A stretch of 62,603 nucleotides of DNA, taken from NCBI GenBank assembly GCA_002328835.1, contig DCWN01000001.1, positions 54,630 through 117,232 on the forward strand. Direction: 5' to 3'. The position numbers were made by a program, and so were the translations under genes. Positions 1-9,232 of this stretch are shown here, piece after piece; positions within the stretch are counted from its first letter, which is position 1, and the number at the start of each line of letters is the position of its first letter. This stretch comes from Acidobacteria bacterium UBA2161. Its GTDB lineage: Bacteria; Acidobacteriota; Vicinamibacteria; Vicinamibacterales; UBA823. The notes below the pieces were generated by a model. That model saw only the letters and a list, made by a program, of their open reading frames with translations, was not told where the DNA came from and ran no database searches.

Positions 1-1
1 C

Positions 2-259
2 CTCGACGCCAAGTTCGATCAGAGTATCGGGAGCCTCGACGCCAAGCTCGATCAGAGTATCGCAAGCCTCGACGCCAAGCTTGACCAGCGGATCACACGC
101 CTGGACGTCAAAGTGGACGAGCGCATCACACGCCTCGAGGCCAAGGTGGACCAGGGTTTCACATGCCTCGACGAGAAGATGTCCCGCCATTTTCTCTGGA
201 TCCTGGGGGTCCAGATCGCCGTGCTGATCTCCGTCATCGGCGCACTGGTTGGCACCTAG
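2..259 (+). CDS. Hendecad coiled-coil protein with C-terminal membrane anchor (5' end outside window)
   Basis: The frame is open to the left edge and ends at TAG 257-259, giving 85 residues. It is built from an 11-residue repeat of the form LDAKLDQxIxx, seen about six times (DNA period 33 bp), which predicts a right-handed or straight coiled coil. The last 20 residues are hydrophobic (LGVQIAVLISVIGALVG) and look like one membrane helix ending three residues before the stop. No function can be assigned; small tail-anchored coiled-coil proteins of this build occur beside nucleases and phage functions, but the neighbour here is metabolic. The start codon lies outside the window. Confidence 0.7.
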   Translation, partial: LDAKFDQSIGSLDAKLDQSIASLDAKLDQRITRLDVKVDERITRLEAKVDQGFTCLDEKMSRHFLWILGVQIAVLISVIGALVGT

Positions 260-271
260 GGGCGGGCGCTT

Positions 272-1534
272 CTATTCGTTTCGTTTATCCACGACCCGCC
301 GCGCCTTCAGCTCGAAGCGGGGGAGCGAGTCGGCCGGCACGACGCGCGTCGGAATCCTGACCGCCAGCCGCTCCGAGAACGCGTCGGCGAGCGCCTCCGC
401 CACGTCGTCGGCGGCCTCGATCTCGACGATCAGCTCTTCCATTTCCTGCTGGCGGGTTCTGACGATCCGGAATTCGTCGACGTCGAAGTCACGGACGATC
501 GCCTCGATCGACGAGGGGTAGATGTTGATCCCGCGGACGACCATCAGGTCGTCGGCCCGGCCGATGAGGCCGCCCGGCAAGAGCTGGAACGTCCGGCCGC
601 ACGGACAGGCATGGCCGCCGGCCTTCACGAGATCGCCGGTCTTGTATCGAATGACCGGCCACCCAGCCCGACCGAGGTTCGTCAGGACGAGTTCGCCGAC
701 CTCGCCGTCCGACACCGCCTGGCCTGTTTCGGGGTCGAGCACCTCGGCGATGAACTCCGATTCGATCAGGTGCAGGCCGGTCTGCTCGGCGCAGGTGTAG
801 CCGTAGGCCCCGACCTCGGTGGCGCCCGAGTGATCGAAGCAGCGGGCTCCCCAGGCCGCTTCGATCCGGCTCCGCACCGCCGGGATCCCGGCACCGGGCT
901 CGCCAGCGTGAATCGTTGCATGGACGCCGGTCGCCGAGAGATCGATCCCTTCCTGCTTGGCGACTTCGGCAAGGCGCAGTGCGTAGGTTGGCGTACTGAG
1001 CAGCACCGTCGCCTCCGCGCCGGCCAGCATCCGGAGGCGTGCCTTCGAATCGAGACCGCCGCCCGGGATCCCCATGGCGCCGAGCCGGAGACCGGCGGCG
1101 TGCGCCGCCCAGAAGCCGATGAACGGCCCGAACGAGAAGGCCAGGAAGAGCCGGTCGCGCTCGGTGACGCCGGCCGCCCGGTAGATGTACTGCCAGCACT
1201 CGATCCACCAGTCCCAGCTCTCGCGCGTGTCGAGGACCATCATCGGGTGGCCGGCCGTGCCGGAGGTCTGGTGATGGGTGAGGTAGCGCTCATGCGGATA
1301 GGTCGCGATCGTGCCGAGCGGCGGGGCCGTCGCCTGGTCCTCGACCAGCTCGGCCTTCGTTGTGAAGGGCAGGTCAGCGAATGTGGCCCAGTCGACCGGC
1401 GGCTTCAGGCCGCCGAACTTCGCCGCGTAGAAACGATTCTGGGGGAGGATCTCGGCCAGCAGCGCGTTGAAGCGGTCGAGCTGGCCGGCGCGCGTCACGT
1501 CGGGTGAGGCGATTTCGAGATCTTCCCTGTGCAC
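272..1534 (-). CDS. Phenylacetate/benzoate-CoA ligase-like acyl-CoA synthetase (PaaK family)
   Basis: A 420-residue adenylate-forming ligase that would activate an aromatic acid with ATP and CoA in the cytoplasm. Visible motifs: phosphate-binding TSGTAG near residue 90, GATEVGAYG near 230, YKTGDL near 295 followed by a CPCGR cysteine pair typical of PaaK proteins, and the hinge GRADDLMVVRGINIYP near 325. I chose GTG at 1534 because the family begins about 15 residues before the conserved N-terminus; the frame upstream runs into the OsmC gene. It lies beside boxC/boxB, so benzoate is the likeliest substrate, although classical box clusters use a BclA-type ligase. Phenylacetate or a hydroxybenzoate is the alternative. 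Confidence 0.85.
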   Translation of the reverse strand: MHREDLEIASPDVTRAGQLDRFNALLAEILPQNRFYAAKFGGLKPPVDWATFADLPFTTKAELVEDQATAPPLGTIATYPHERYLTHHQTSGTAGHPMMVLDTRESWDWWIECWQYIYRAAGVTERDRLFLAFSFGPFIGFWAAHAAGLRLGAMGIPGGGLDSKARLRMLAGAEATVLLSTPTYALRLAEVAKQEGIDLSATGVHATIHAGEPGAGIPAVRSRIEAAWGARCFDHSGATEVGAYGYTCAEQTGLHLIESEFIAEVLDPETGQAVSDGEVGELVLTNLGRAGWPVIRYKTGDLVKAGGHACPCGRTFQLLPGGLIGRADDLMVVRGINIYPSSIEAIVRDFDVDEFRIVRTRQQEMEELIVEIEAADDVAEALADAFSERLAVRIPTRVVPADSLPRFELKARRVVDKRNE

Positions 1535-1554
1535 GGTGATGTTGTTGTGGACTG

Positions 1555-2766
1555 CTAGGCGCCCGGCACGGCGATCTTCTCGCCGTTGAGTGACGCCGTG
1601 ATGGCGGTCGGGTGGGCCGCGCTCATCGATGCGTGGAGGAAGCAGGTCTGCTCGCCCATCTGCACCGACTTCCGCGCGACGTCGTCCGATTCGTCCGCGT
1701 CGAAGTAGACGTGCGTGTCGACAGGGGCCACGCCCGCCGCGGCCTCGTCGGTTCCGGGCTGCGTGTAGTGGTTGACCTGGACGATCCGTGTCGACCGGAC
1801 CTTCTGCTTCGTGATGTGCGCGTAACGGCCGAGCTGCGTCATGTAGCAGAACCCGATGCCGGCGGAGAGGTAGGCCAGGGGCGGCGGCGCGGTGTCGCCG
1901 CCGGCCGTATCGGCCAGGAACCTGAAGCTGGAGCCGAGCGGCTGGAACAGCCGGATGTCGGTGACGAGCAGGTTGTCGGCATCGGCATCGTTGACCAGCC
2001 GCGCGTCGGACCGAACGTGCAGCGTCCGCTTCTGTTCCGCCGTCAGGCTCGAGCCGGCGCCGCCGGTCACGCCATGCTTCACCTCGACGGTTTCGGTCTT
2101 CGTGACCAGATCGGCGCGATACTGCTTGGCGCCCGTGGCTCGCACGCCGTCGAATCCCGTCAACGGATCGGGGTAGAGCGCGTTCGGCGAGGCAGCCTGA
2201 TCGCCGACGGCCACCGCGCCGCCGTTCAGCTGCAGCGCGAAGGTGTTGGTGAACAGGTCGCGCATGACGGCGTGGCCGGGCGACTGCGCCAGCGCCCGGG
2301 CGATCAGCCGGCCGGCGGCTTCTGCCGATAGGTCGGCGTCCGCCTCGATCGCGACGTCGAGATCGACCGGGATGCCCGCACCGGTCATGTCGCCGCGCAG
2401 CGCCGATCCGCTCATCGTGTAGCGCGTGTCCTGGCCGGACGAGAGCCCCTTCAGTGCGACGCCGTCGGCCCGCCAGAGTCGAACGAGCTGCGTCAGGTAG
2501 CAGAAGTGCAACCCGGCGGCGAAGAACGCCAGCGGGAACGGCGCCAGGTCGGTGCCGTTCAGGTAGGGGCCTTCGTCGCAGGCCATCCGCCACGTCGGCC
2601 CAGCAGGTGACAGCTGCCGGACGATCGCTTCCTTCTGCATCCCTTCGAGCGAACGTACCTCGACCTGAAACGTCCGGCGCGGGTCGGCGGCGCCGGCCGA
2701 CACCCTGGGGGCGTTGTCGGCAACCTTGAAGGCGAGCGGAGTCTTGAAGTCCTCTAGTCGGGGCAT
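1555..2766 (-). CDS. Tandem OsmC-fold protein (two OsmC-like domains)
   Basis: 403 residues from ATG 2766, upstream of the ligase and probably co-transcribed (20-bp gap). Two homologous halves are visible: PLAFFAAGLHFCYLTQL near residue 80-95 and PLAYLSAGIGFCYMTQL near 295-312, both matching the OsmC core helix that carries the first peroxidatic cysteine. The second half also has TCFLHAS near 372, matching the second OsmC cysteine; the corresponding stretch of the first half (near 175, MRDLFTNTFAL) has no cysteine. OsmC/Ohr proteins reduce organic hydroperoxides, so the second half could be active and the first structural. Its tie to aromatic-CoA catabolism is inferred from position only. Confidence 0.75.
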   Translation of the reverse strand: MPRLEDFKTPLAFKVADNAPRVSAGAADPRRTFQVEVRSLEGMQKEAIVRQLSPAGPTWRMACDEGPYLNGTDLAPFPLAFFAAGLHFCYLTQLVRLWRADGVALKGLSSGQDTRYTMSGSALRGDMTGAGIPVDLDVAIEADADLSAEAAGRLIARALAQSPGHAVMRDLFTNTFALQLNGGAVAVGDQAASPNALYPDPLTGFDGVRATGAKQYRADLVTKTETVEVKHGVTGGAGSSLTAEQKRTLHVRSDARLVNDADADNLLVTDIRLFQPLGSSFRFLADTAGGDTAPPPLAYLSAGIGFCYMTQLGRYAHITKQKVRSTRIVQVNHYTQPGTDEAAAGVAPVDTHVYFDADESDDVARKSVQMGEQTCFLHASMSAAHPTAITASLNGEKIAVPGA

Positions 2767-2868
2767 CTGGAACGTCCGTTCTCCGGGTGAATCGGCGCCG
2801 CGCATTATATCGCGGCCGGGTTTCGCCGATTGACGGCCCGCGGCCGCGGCGACGATAATACCGGGTTG
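2767..2868. promoter_or_regulatory. Divergent promoter region of the box cluster
   Basis: This 102-bp gap separates the OsmC-ligase pair (minus) from boxC (plus) and must hold both promoters. I see no strong operator; the only AT-rich patch is GATAATA near 2853-2859. An upstream TTG at 2830 is in frame with boxC but is less convincing than the ATG at 2869. Confidence 0.4.
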
Positions 2869-4524
<1,656 letters not shown>

Positions 4525-4561
4525 GCGCAGTGCGCGCGGGACGGGTGAAGGGCGAGCACCG

Positions 4562-5983
4562 ATGATTTCTAGCGAACGGATTCCGAATAACGTCGACCTC
4601 TCGGGCGACAAGCGGTTGCAGCGGGCGCTCGAGCACTGGCAGCCGAAGTACCTCGATTGGTGGCGCGACATGGGGCCCGAGGGCTTCCAGGACCACCACC
4701 AGGTCTACCTGCGGACCGCGATCAGCGTCGATTCGGACGGCTGGGCACACTTCGAGTTCGTCAAGCTGCCCGACTACCGCTGGGGCATCTTCCTCGCCGA
4801 TCCGGTGGCCGACCGACAGATCGGCTTCGGCGATTCACTGGGCAAGCCCGCGTGGCAGGAAGTGCCGGGCGAGTTCCGGAACCAGCTCAGGCGGCTGATC
4901 GTGACGCAGGGCGATACCGAGCCAGCCTCGGTCGAGCAGCAACGCCAGCTCGGCGCGAAGTGTCCGAGCCTCTACGACCTGCGGAATCTCTTTCAGGTGA
5001 ATGTGGAGGAGGGACGCCACCTCTGGGCGATGGTCTACCTGCTGCACTCGTACTTCGGGCGGGATGGGCGCGATGAGGCCGAGGAACTGCTGATGCGGAC
5101 GAGCGGCAACCAGGACAAGCCGCGGATTCTCGAAGCGTTCAACGAGCCGATCGACAACTGGCTGGATTTCTTCATGTTCACGATGTTCACCGACCGCGAC
5201 GGCAAGTCACAGTTGATGTCGCTGTCGGAGAGCGCGCTCGATCCGCTGGCGCGAACGACCCGGTTCATGCTGACCGAGGAAGCCCACCACATGTTCGTGG
5301 GCGAGACGGGGATTACCCGGATCCTCGAGCGAACCTGCCAGCTCATGAAGGAATCGGGCGGCCTCGCCGAGGATGTGCATCGGCTGGGCGGCATCGATCT
5401 GGAGATGATCCAGCGCCACCTCAACTTCTGGTTCAGCCGGAGCCTCGATCTGCACGGCAGCGAGATCTCGAGCAACGCGGCCTCGTATTTTGCCAACGGC
5501 CTGAAGGGCCGGGCCCGCGAGGATTCGTTCGAGGACCACACCGTCACCGACGCGATCTACGACATGGAGACCTGCGACGAGGGAGGGCTGTCGCGGCAAG
5601 AGGTGCCGATGCGCAACGCCATGAACGAGGTGCTGCGCGACTGGTACGTCGGCGACTGCCAGGGCGGTGTCCAGCGGTGGAACAAGATTCTCGAGCAGTA
5701 CGGCCTCTCCGACCGGCTGTACCTGCCCGACAAGAAGTTCGGCCGGGGCATCGGCATCTTTTCCGGCTTCCACTTCGATCCGCAGGGCCACCCCGTTTCG
5801 GCCGAGGACTGGGAGCGGCGCAAGGGCGAGTGGCTGCCCAGCGCGGCCGACAAGGACTACCTGAAGAGCATCATGGCCGAACCGGTCTACGAGCCGGGAA
5901 TGTTCGCCAACTGCATCGCGCCGCCCCGTCGCGGTATCAACCAGCAACCGATCGATTTCGAGTACGTGCGGACCGAAGCGTGA
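4562..5983 (+). CDS. boxB: Benzoyl-CoA 2,3-epoxidase, oxygenase component BoxB
   Basis: 473 residues from ATG 4562 (AAGGGCGAGC upstream). BoxB is the class I diiron oxygenase that inserts one O atom into benzoyl-CoA. All six expected iron ligands can be counted in this frame: E120, E150, H153 (VEEGRH), D211, E240 and H243 (TEEAHH), at the positions I recall from the Azoarcus evansii enzyme. BoxB normally receives electrons from the NADPH reductase BoxA; no boxA is nearby, so the ferredoxin at 7762 is a candidate donor (inference). The stop overlaps the next start (GTGA), so the genes are translationally coupled. Confidence 0.96.
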   Translation: MISSERIPNNVDLSGDKRLQRALEHWQPKYLDWWRDMGPEGFQDHHQVYLRTAISVDSDGWAHFEFVKLPDYRWGIFLADPVADRQIGFGDSLGKPAWQEVPGEFRNQLRRLIVTQGDTEPASVEQQRQLGAKCPSLYDLRNLFQVNVEEGRHLWAMVYLLHSYFGRDGRDEAEELLMRTSGNQDKPRILEAFNEPIDNWLDFFMFTMFTDRDGKSQLMSLSESALDPLARTTRFMLTEEAHHMFVGETGITRILERTCQLMKESGGLAEDVHRLGGIDLEMIQRHLNFWFSRSLDLHGSEISSNAASYFANGLKGRAREDSFEDHTVTDAIYDMETCDEGGLSRQEVPMRNAMNEVLRDWYVGDCQGGVQRWNKILEQYGLSDRLYLPDKKFGRGIGIFSGFHFDPQGHPVSAEDWERRKGEWLPSAADKDYLKSIMAEPVYEPGMFANCIAPPRRGINQQPIDFEYVRTEA

Positions 5984-6825
5984 TCCGTTCGATTGCGGTC
6001 TTGGGCGCCGGCACGATGGGCCACGGCATTGCCTACGCGGCGGCCCTCGGCGGCTTCGAGACGCGCCTGTTCGACGTGTCGCCGGAGGCACTGACACGGG
6101 CCCGCGCATCCGTGGAGGCGATCGGCGCCAAGGCGGTCGAGCTGGGGAAGGCCACGGCGGCCGATCGGGACGCGGCGCTGGGGCGGCTCGCGTTCGGTTC
6201 GGATCTCGGGGCCGCCGTCGTTGACGTCGGGATGGTCATCGAGGCGATTCCGGAGCGGATGGACCTGAAGCTGTCGATACTCCAGGACGTGGAGCGCCAG
6301 GCACCCCCCGAGGCGATCGTCGCCTCGAACACGTCGGCCTTGAGTATCACCGAGCTGTCCACGGCGCTCACTCGGCCCCAGCGCGCCGCCGGGATGCACT
6401 TCTTCAACCCGGTCCACAAGATGAAGCTCGTCGAGGTCGTGCGCGCGCTCGAGACGGCGCCCGAGACGCTCGACGTGATCGAGGACGTCGCGCGGCGGAT
6501 GGGGAAGGAGACCGTCAGGATCCGCGAGTCGCCGGGATTCATCACCAGCCGCGTGAACGCCATGATCGGCAACGAGGCGTTCTTCATGCTGCAGGAGGGG
6601 ATCGCGTCGGCGCGGGGTATCGACAAGGCCCTCAAGCTCGGACTCAACCATCCGATGGGGCCGTTCGAGTTGGTCGATCTCGTGGGCCTCGATACGCGGC
6701 TGAGCGTGCTCAAGTTTCTGCACGCGAGTCTCGGCGACAAGTACCGACCGTGTCCGCTGCTCGTCCAGTACGTCCAGGCGGGCCGGCTCGGGAAGAAGGT
6801 CGGCAAGGGCGTCTACGAGTACTGA
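5980..6825 (+). CDS. 3-hydroxybutyryl-CoA-type dehydrogenase (PaaH/Hbd family)
   Basis: 281 residues starting at GTG 5980, which overlaps the boxB stop. NAD-binding motif GAGTMG at residues 9-14; SNTSALSITEL near 113-123 and HFFNPVHKM near 138-146 carry the family's catalytic serine/histidine region; NHPMGPFELVDLVGLD near 230 is the C-terminal dimerisation signature. It oxidises a 3-hydroxyacyl-CoA with NAD+. Between boxB and an enoyl-CoA hydratase it would act in the beta-oxidation-like lower part of the box pathway, on the 3-hydroxyadipyl-CoA intermediate. Confidence 0.92.
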   Translation: MIRSIAVLGAGTMGHGIAYAAALGGFETRLFDVSPEALTRARASVEAIGAKAVELGKATAADRDAALGRLAFGSDLGAAVVDVGMVIEAIPERMDLKLSILQDVERQAPPEAIVASNTSALSITELSTALTRPQRAAGMHFFNPVHKMKLVEVVRALETAPETLDVIEDVARRMGKETVRIRESPGFITSRVNAMIGNEAFFMLQEGIASARGIDKALKLGLNHPMGPFELVDLVGLDTRLSVLKFLHASLGDKYRPCPLLVQYVQAGRLGKKVGKGVYEY

Positions 6826-6828
6826 ATC

Positions 6829-7605
6829 ATGGCTTACCAGAACATTCGCGTGTCGGTCGACGCTGGGGTGGCGGTCCTGACGTTCGATCGCCCCGAGGTT
6901 CGGAATGCGTTGAACCTCGAGACGGTGCGCGAGGGCGAAGCGGCGCTCGCCGGTCTGGCGGCCAACGACGGCGTGGGCGCCCTGGTGCTGACCGGTGGCG
7001 GTGACAAGGCGTTCGTGTCGGGCGCCGACATCAACGATCTGCGGGAGCGGACCCGCGACGAGGGCCTGGCGGCGATCAATTCGTCGTTCTTCGTAGCCGT
7101 CGAGCGGTTTCCTCGGCCGACGATCGCGGCCGTGAATGGCTATGCGCTCGGCGGCGGCTGCGAACTCGCGCTGGCGTGCGACCTGCGGATCGCGGCCGAC
7201 ACGGCGAAGTTCGGTCAGCCCGAGCTGGGCCTGGGCATCATTCCCGGCGCCGGGGCGACCCAGCGGCTGCCGCGCGTCGTCGGACTCGGTCGGGCCAAGC
7301 ACCTGATTCTGACCGGGGAGATCATCGACGCCGCCCAGGCGCTCGACATCGGGCTCGTGAGTGCCGTGGTGCCGGCCGCCGAACTCGAAGGCAAGGCGCG
7401 CGAGCTGGCGCGGCGGATCCTCAGGCACGGGCCGCTCGCCGCGCGCCTGGCCAAGGTCGCCTTGAACGCGTCGGCGCGCGTCGATCTCGAGTCGGGGCTG
7501 CTGATCGAGACGTTGGCCCAGGCGCTCTGCTACGAGTCGGACGACAAGCGGGAGGGGACGACCGCGTTTCTAGAAAAGCGGAAGCCGCGGTTCACGGGCA
7601 AGTAG
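6829..7605 (+). CDS. Enoyl-CoA hydratase/isomerase
   Basis: 258 residues, 3 bp after the dehydrogenase stop. Crotonase signatures: SGADINDL near 64-71 (oxyanion hole), GYALGGGCELALACD near 104-118 with the first catalytic Glu, and GQPELGLGIIPGAGATQRL near 130-148 with the second catalytic Glu. It would hydrate or isomerise the unsaturated C6 dicarboxylyl-CoA formed after ring opening. Both acid residues are present, so hydratase activity is expected. It is the last gene of the boxC-boxB-hbd-ech run; no thiolase follows. Confidence 0.92.
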   Translation: MAYQNIRVSVDAGVAVLTFDRPEVRNALNLETVREGEAALAGLAANDGVGALVLTGGGDKAFVSGADINDLRERTRDEGLAAINSSFFVAVERFPRPTIAAVNGYALGGGCELALACDLRIAADTAKFGQPELGLGIIPGAGATQRLPRVVGLGRAKHLILTGEIIDAAQALDIGLVSAVVPAAELEGKARELARRILRHGPLAARLAKVALNASARVDLESGLLIETLAQALCYESDDKREGTTAFLEKRKPRFTGK

Positions 7606-7618
7606 AGGTTGTGAAACC
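7605..7618. repeat. 14-nt element GAGGTTGTGAAACC, also present inverted at 22080-22093
   Basis: GAGGTTGTGAAACC starts on the last base of the hydratase stop codon. Its core GGTT-GTGA-AACC is a short inverted repeat. The reverse complement occurs 13 bp after the DUF72 gene stop at 22080-22093. Two copies, both just behind stop codons, suggest a small dispersed intergenic element, but two copies are too few to be sure. Confidence 0.4.
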
Positions 7619-7761
7619 ACGTCTAAGGTCCGGCGGGGAAAGCCCGGCTCGGCTCGGGTCGCCTCGCGCGGTCGGCTTGCCGGCGGTTGGTTGAACCGTC
7701 GGCCATGCTTTGTGTATCCTATTTCGGCTACAATCTAGGCGGATCATTCACGGAGGACGGC

Positions 7762-8025
7762 ATGGCGTACATCATTTGTGAACCCTGCATCGGCACGAAG
7801 GACACGGCGTGCGTCGATGTGTGCCCGGTCGACTGCATTCATCCACGCAAGGACGAGCCCGAGTTCGAGGCGGAGACCAAGCTCTACATCCACCCCGATG
7901 AGTGCATTGACTGCGGCGCGTGCGTACCGGCGTGCCCCGTCGAGGCGATCTTCGCGCTCGATGAGGTGCCCGAGCAGTGGCAGAACTACATCGAGATCGA
8001 GGCGAAGTGGTTCGAGGGGAAGTAG
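7762..8025 (+). CDS. Ferredoxin, 3Fe-4S/4Fe-4S (7Fe) type
   Basis: 87 residues from ATG 7762 with a good ribosome site GGAGGA at 7752-7757. The N-terminal cysteine set (ICEPCIGTKDTACVDVCPVDCI) has the long spacing typical of 7Fe ferredoxins; the second set CIDCGACVPACP binds a 4Fe-4S cluster. The acidic C-terminal tail is also typical. It is a small cytoplasmic electron carrier. It sits between the box genes and two Complex I iron-sulfur subunits, so it could serve BoxB, Complex I or both. A -10-like TACAAT at 7729-7734 precedes it. Confidence 0.93.
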   Translation: MAYIICEPCIGTKDTACVDVCPVDCIHPRKDEPEFEAETKLYIHPDECIDCGACVPACPVEAIFALDEVPEQWQNYIEIEAKWFEGK

Positions 8026-8073
8026 GGCTGACGTGACGCCGCCGTCAGTGCGGCGTCGCTTCCGGAGACCGCC

Positions 8074-8610
8074 ATGGGCGTGATCGACCAGCGATTCAGC
8101 GACAACATCATCACGACGAACGTCGACAAGATCCTGAACTGGGCCAGGCAGTCGTCGCTCTGGCCGATGGGCTTTGGTCTGGCGTGCTGTGCGATGGAGA
8201 TGATGGCGGCCTCGGCGTCCCGCTTTGATATTTCGCGGTTCGGGGCCGAGGTGTTTCGTGCCTCGCCTCGCCAGTCGGACCTGATGATCGTGGCCGGGAC
8301 CGTGACGAAGAAGATGGCGCCGGTCTTGCGGCGACTCTACGACCAGATGCCCGAGCCCAAGTGGGTCATTTCAATGGGCAGTTGCTCGAACGCCGGGGGC
8401 CCGTTCCCGACTTACAGCGTACTGCAGGGCGTCGACAAGGTCGTGCCGGTCGACGTCTACATCTCGGGGTGCCCGCCGCGCCCCGAGGCGCTCCTCTACG
8501 GGCTCATGCGGCTCCAGGACAAGATCCGCAAGGAGAACACCGTGCTGCGCCGCCCGCGCGTGATCAAGGTCGGTGAGACCGAGCCCGTGCTCGTCGAGGA
8601 CCGAGGGTAG
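8074..8610 (+). CDS. nuoB: NADH-quinone oxidoreductase subunit B (N2 cluster subunit)
   Basis: 178 residues. The four ligands of cluster N2 are in place: the tandem C38-C39 (GLACCAMEMMA), C104 (SMGSCSN) and C133 (SGCPPRPEALLYGLM). It is the last electron carrier before quinone in Complex I. It is followed 5 bp later by nuoI, but the normally adjacent nuoA, nuoC, nuoD are absent on both sides, so this is a detached nuoB-nuoI pair; the rest of the complex must be encoded elsewhere, or this is a second copy. Confidence 0.95.
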   Translation: MGVIDQRFSDNIITTNVDKILNWARQSSLWPMGFGLACCAMEMMAASASRFDISRFGAEVFRASPRQSDLMIVAGTVTKKMAPVLRRLYDQMPEPKWVISMGSCSNAGGPFPTYSVLQGVDKVVPVDVYISGCPPRPEALLYGLMRLQDKIRKENTVLRRPRVIKVGETEPVLVEDRG

Positions 8611-8615
8611 CCGGC

Positions 8616-9086
8616 GTGCAGACACTCGCGAAGTTCTTCCGGACCATCTTTCTGATCGACTTGTTGAAGGGGCTCTGGGTCACGCTGAAGTACACGCCCC
8701 AGCCGGCATTCACCTTCCAGTATCCAGCCGAGCGGCGCCCCGTGGCGGCCAGGTTCCGGGGGGTGTTGCGGCTCCAGGTCGAACCGGAGACGGGCGCGCA
8801 GACCTGCATCGTGTGCGATCAGTGCGCCAAGGCCTGCCCGGACGAGCTCATTGCGCTCGATGGGCACCGTGAGCCGGGCCAGAAGATCAAGGTTCTGGAC
8901 TATTTCGACTTCAACCTGTCTCGCTGCAGTTTCTGCGGCCTCTGCTCGGAGGTCTGCCCGACCAAGCCGGTCAAGGCGTTGATCATGAGCGAGGACTACG
9001 AGCTGGGCACTTACAGTCGCGACAGTCAGATCCTCCGGGTCGACGAGATGTACGACGGCCAGCCGATTGAGCAGTACAGCCGCTAG
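8616..9086 (+). CDS. nuoI: NADH-quinone oxidoreductase subunit I (two 4Fe-4S clusters)
   Basis: 156 residues from GTG 8616. The N-terminus (FRTIFLIDLLKGLWVTLKY) is the amphipathic membrane-contact helix of NuoI. Two C-x2-C-x2-C-x3-C sets follow, CIVCDQCAKACP near residue 64-75 and CSFCGLCSEVCP near 107-118, for clusters N6a and N6b. The FTFQYP block and the LIMSEDYEL stretch are conserved in NuoI. It pairs with nuoB and lies next to the ferredoxin. Confidence 0.95.
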   Translation: MQTLAKFFRTIFLIDLLKGLWVTLKYTPQPAFTFQYPAERRPVAARFRGVLRLQVEPETGAQTCIVCDQCAKACPDELIALDGHREPGQKIKVLDYFDFNLSRCSFCGLCSEVCPTKPVKALIMSEDYELGTYSRDSQILRVDEMYDGQPIEQYSR

Positions 9087-9232
9087 CCGCCTTCCCGGCC
9101 CAGGTGTGGGCCGGTTCACACCAAGCTCCACGCGTCGCCTTGCTCCCGCCCCGCGCGATCGGGCATAGTTAGGACTTCCAGGTTCCCGCGTTCCGGTCGT
9201 CATCCGGATGGCCAGGCGTTTCCGGAGGTTCC

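Noticed and set aside
2830..2868. TTG start for boxC at 2830
   Set aside because: Extends the protein 13 residues beyond the family N-terminus, and the ATG at 2869 is better placed.
5887..7428. A 513-codon minus-strand frame over the dehydrogenase and hydratase
   Set aside because: Shadow of two clear plus-strand enzymes, with no domain of its own.
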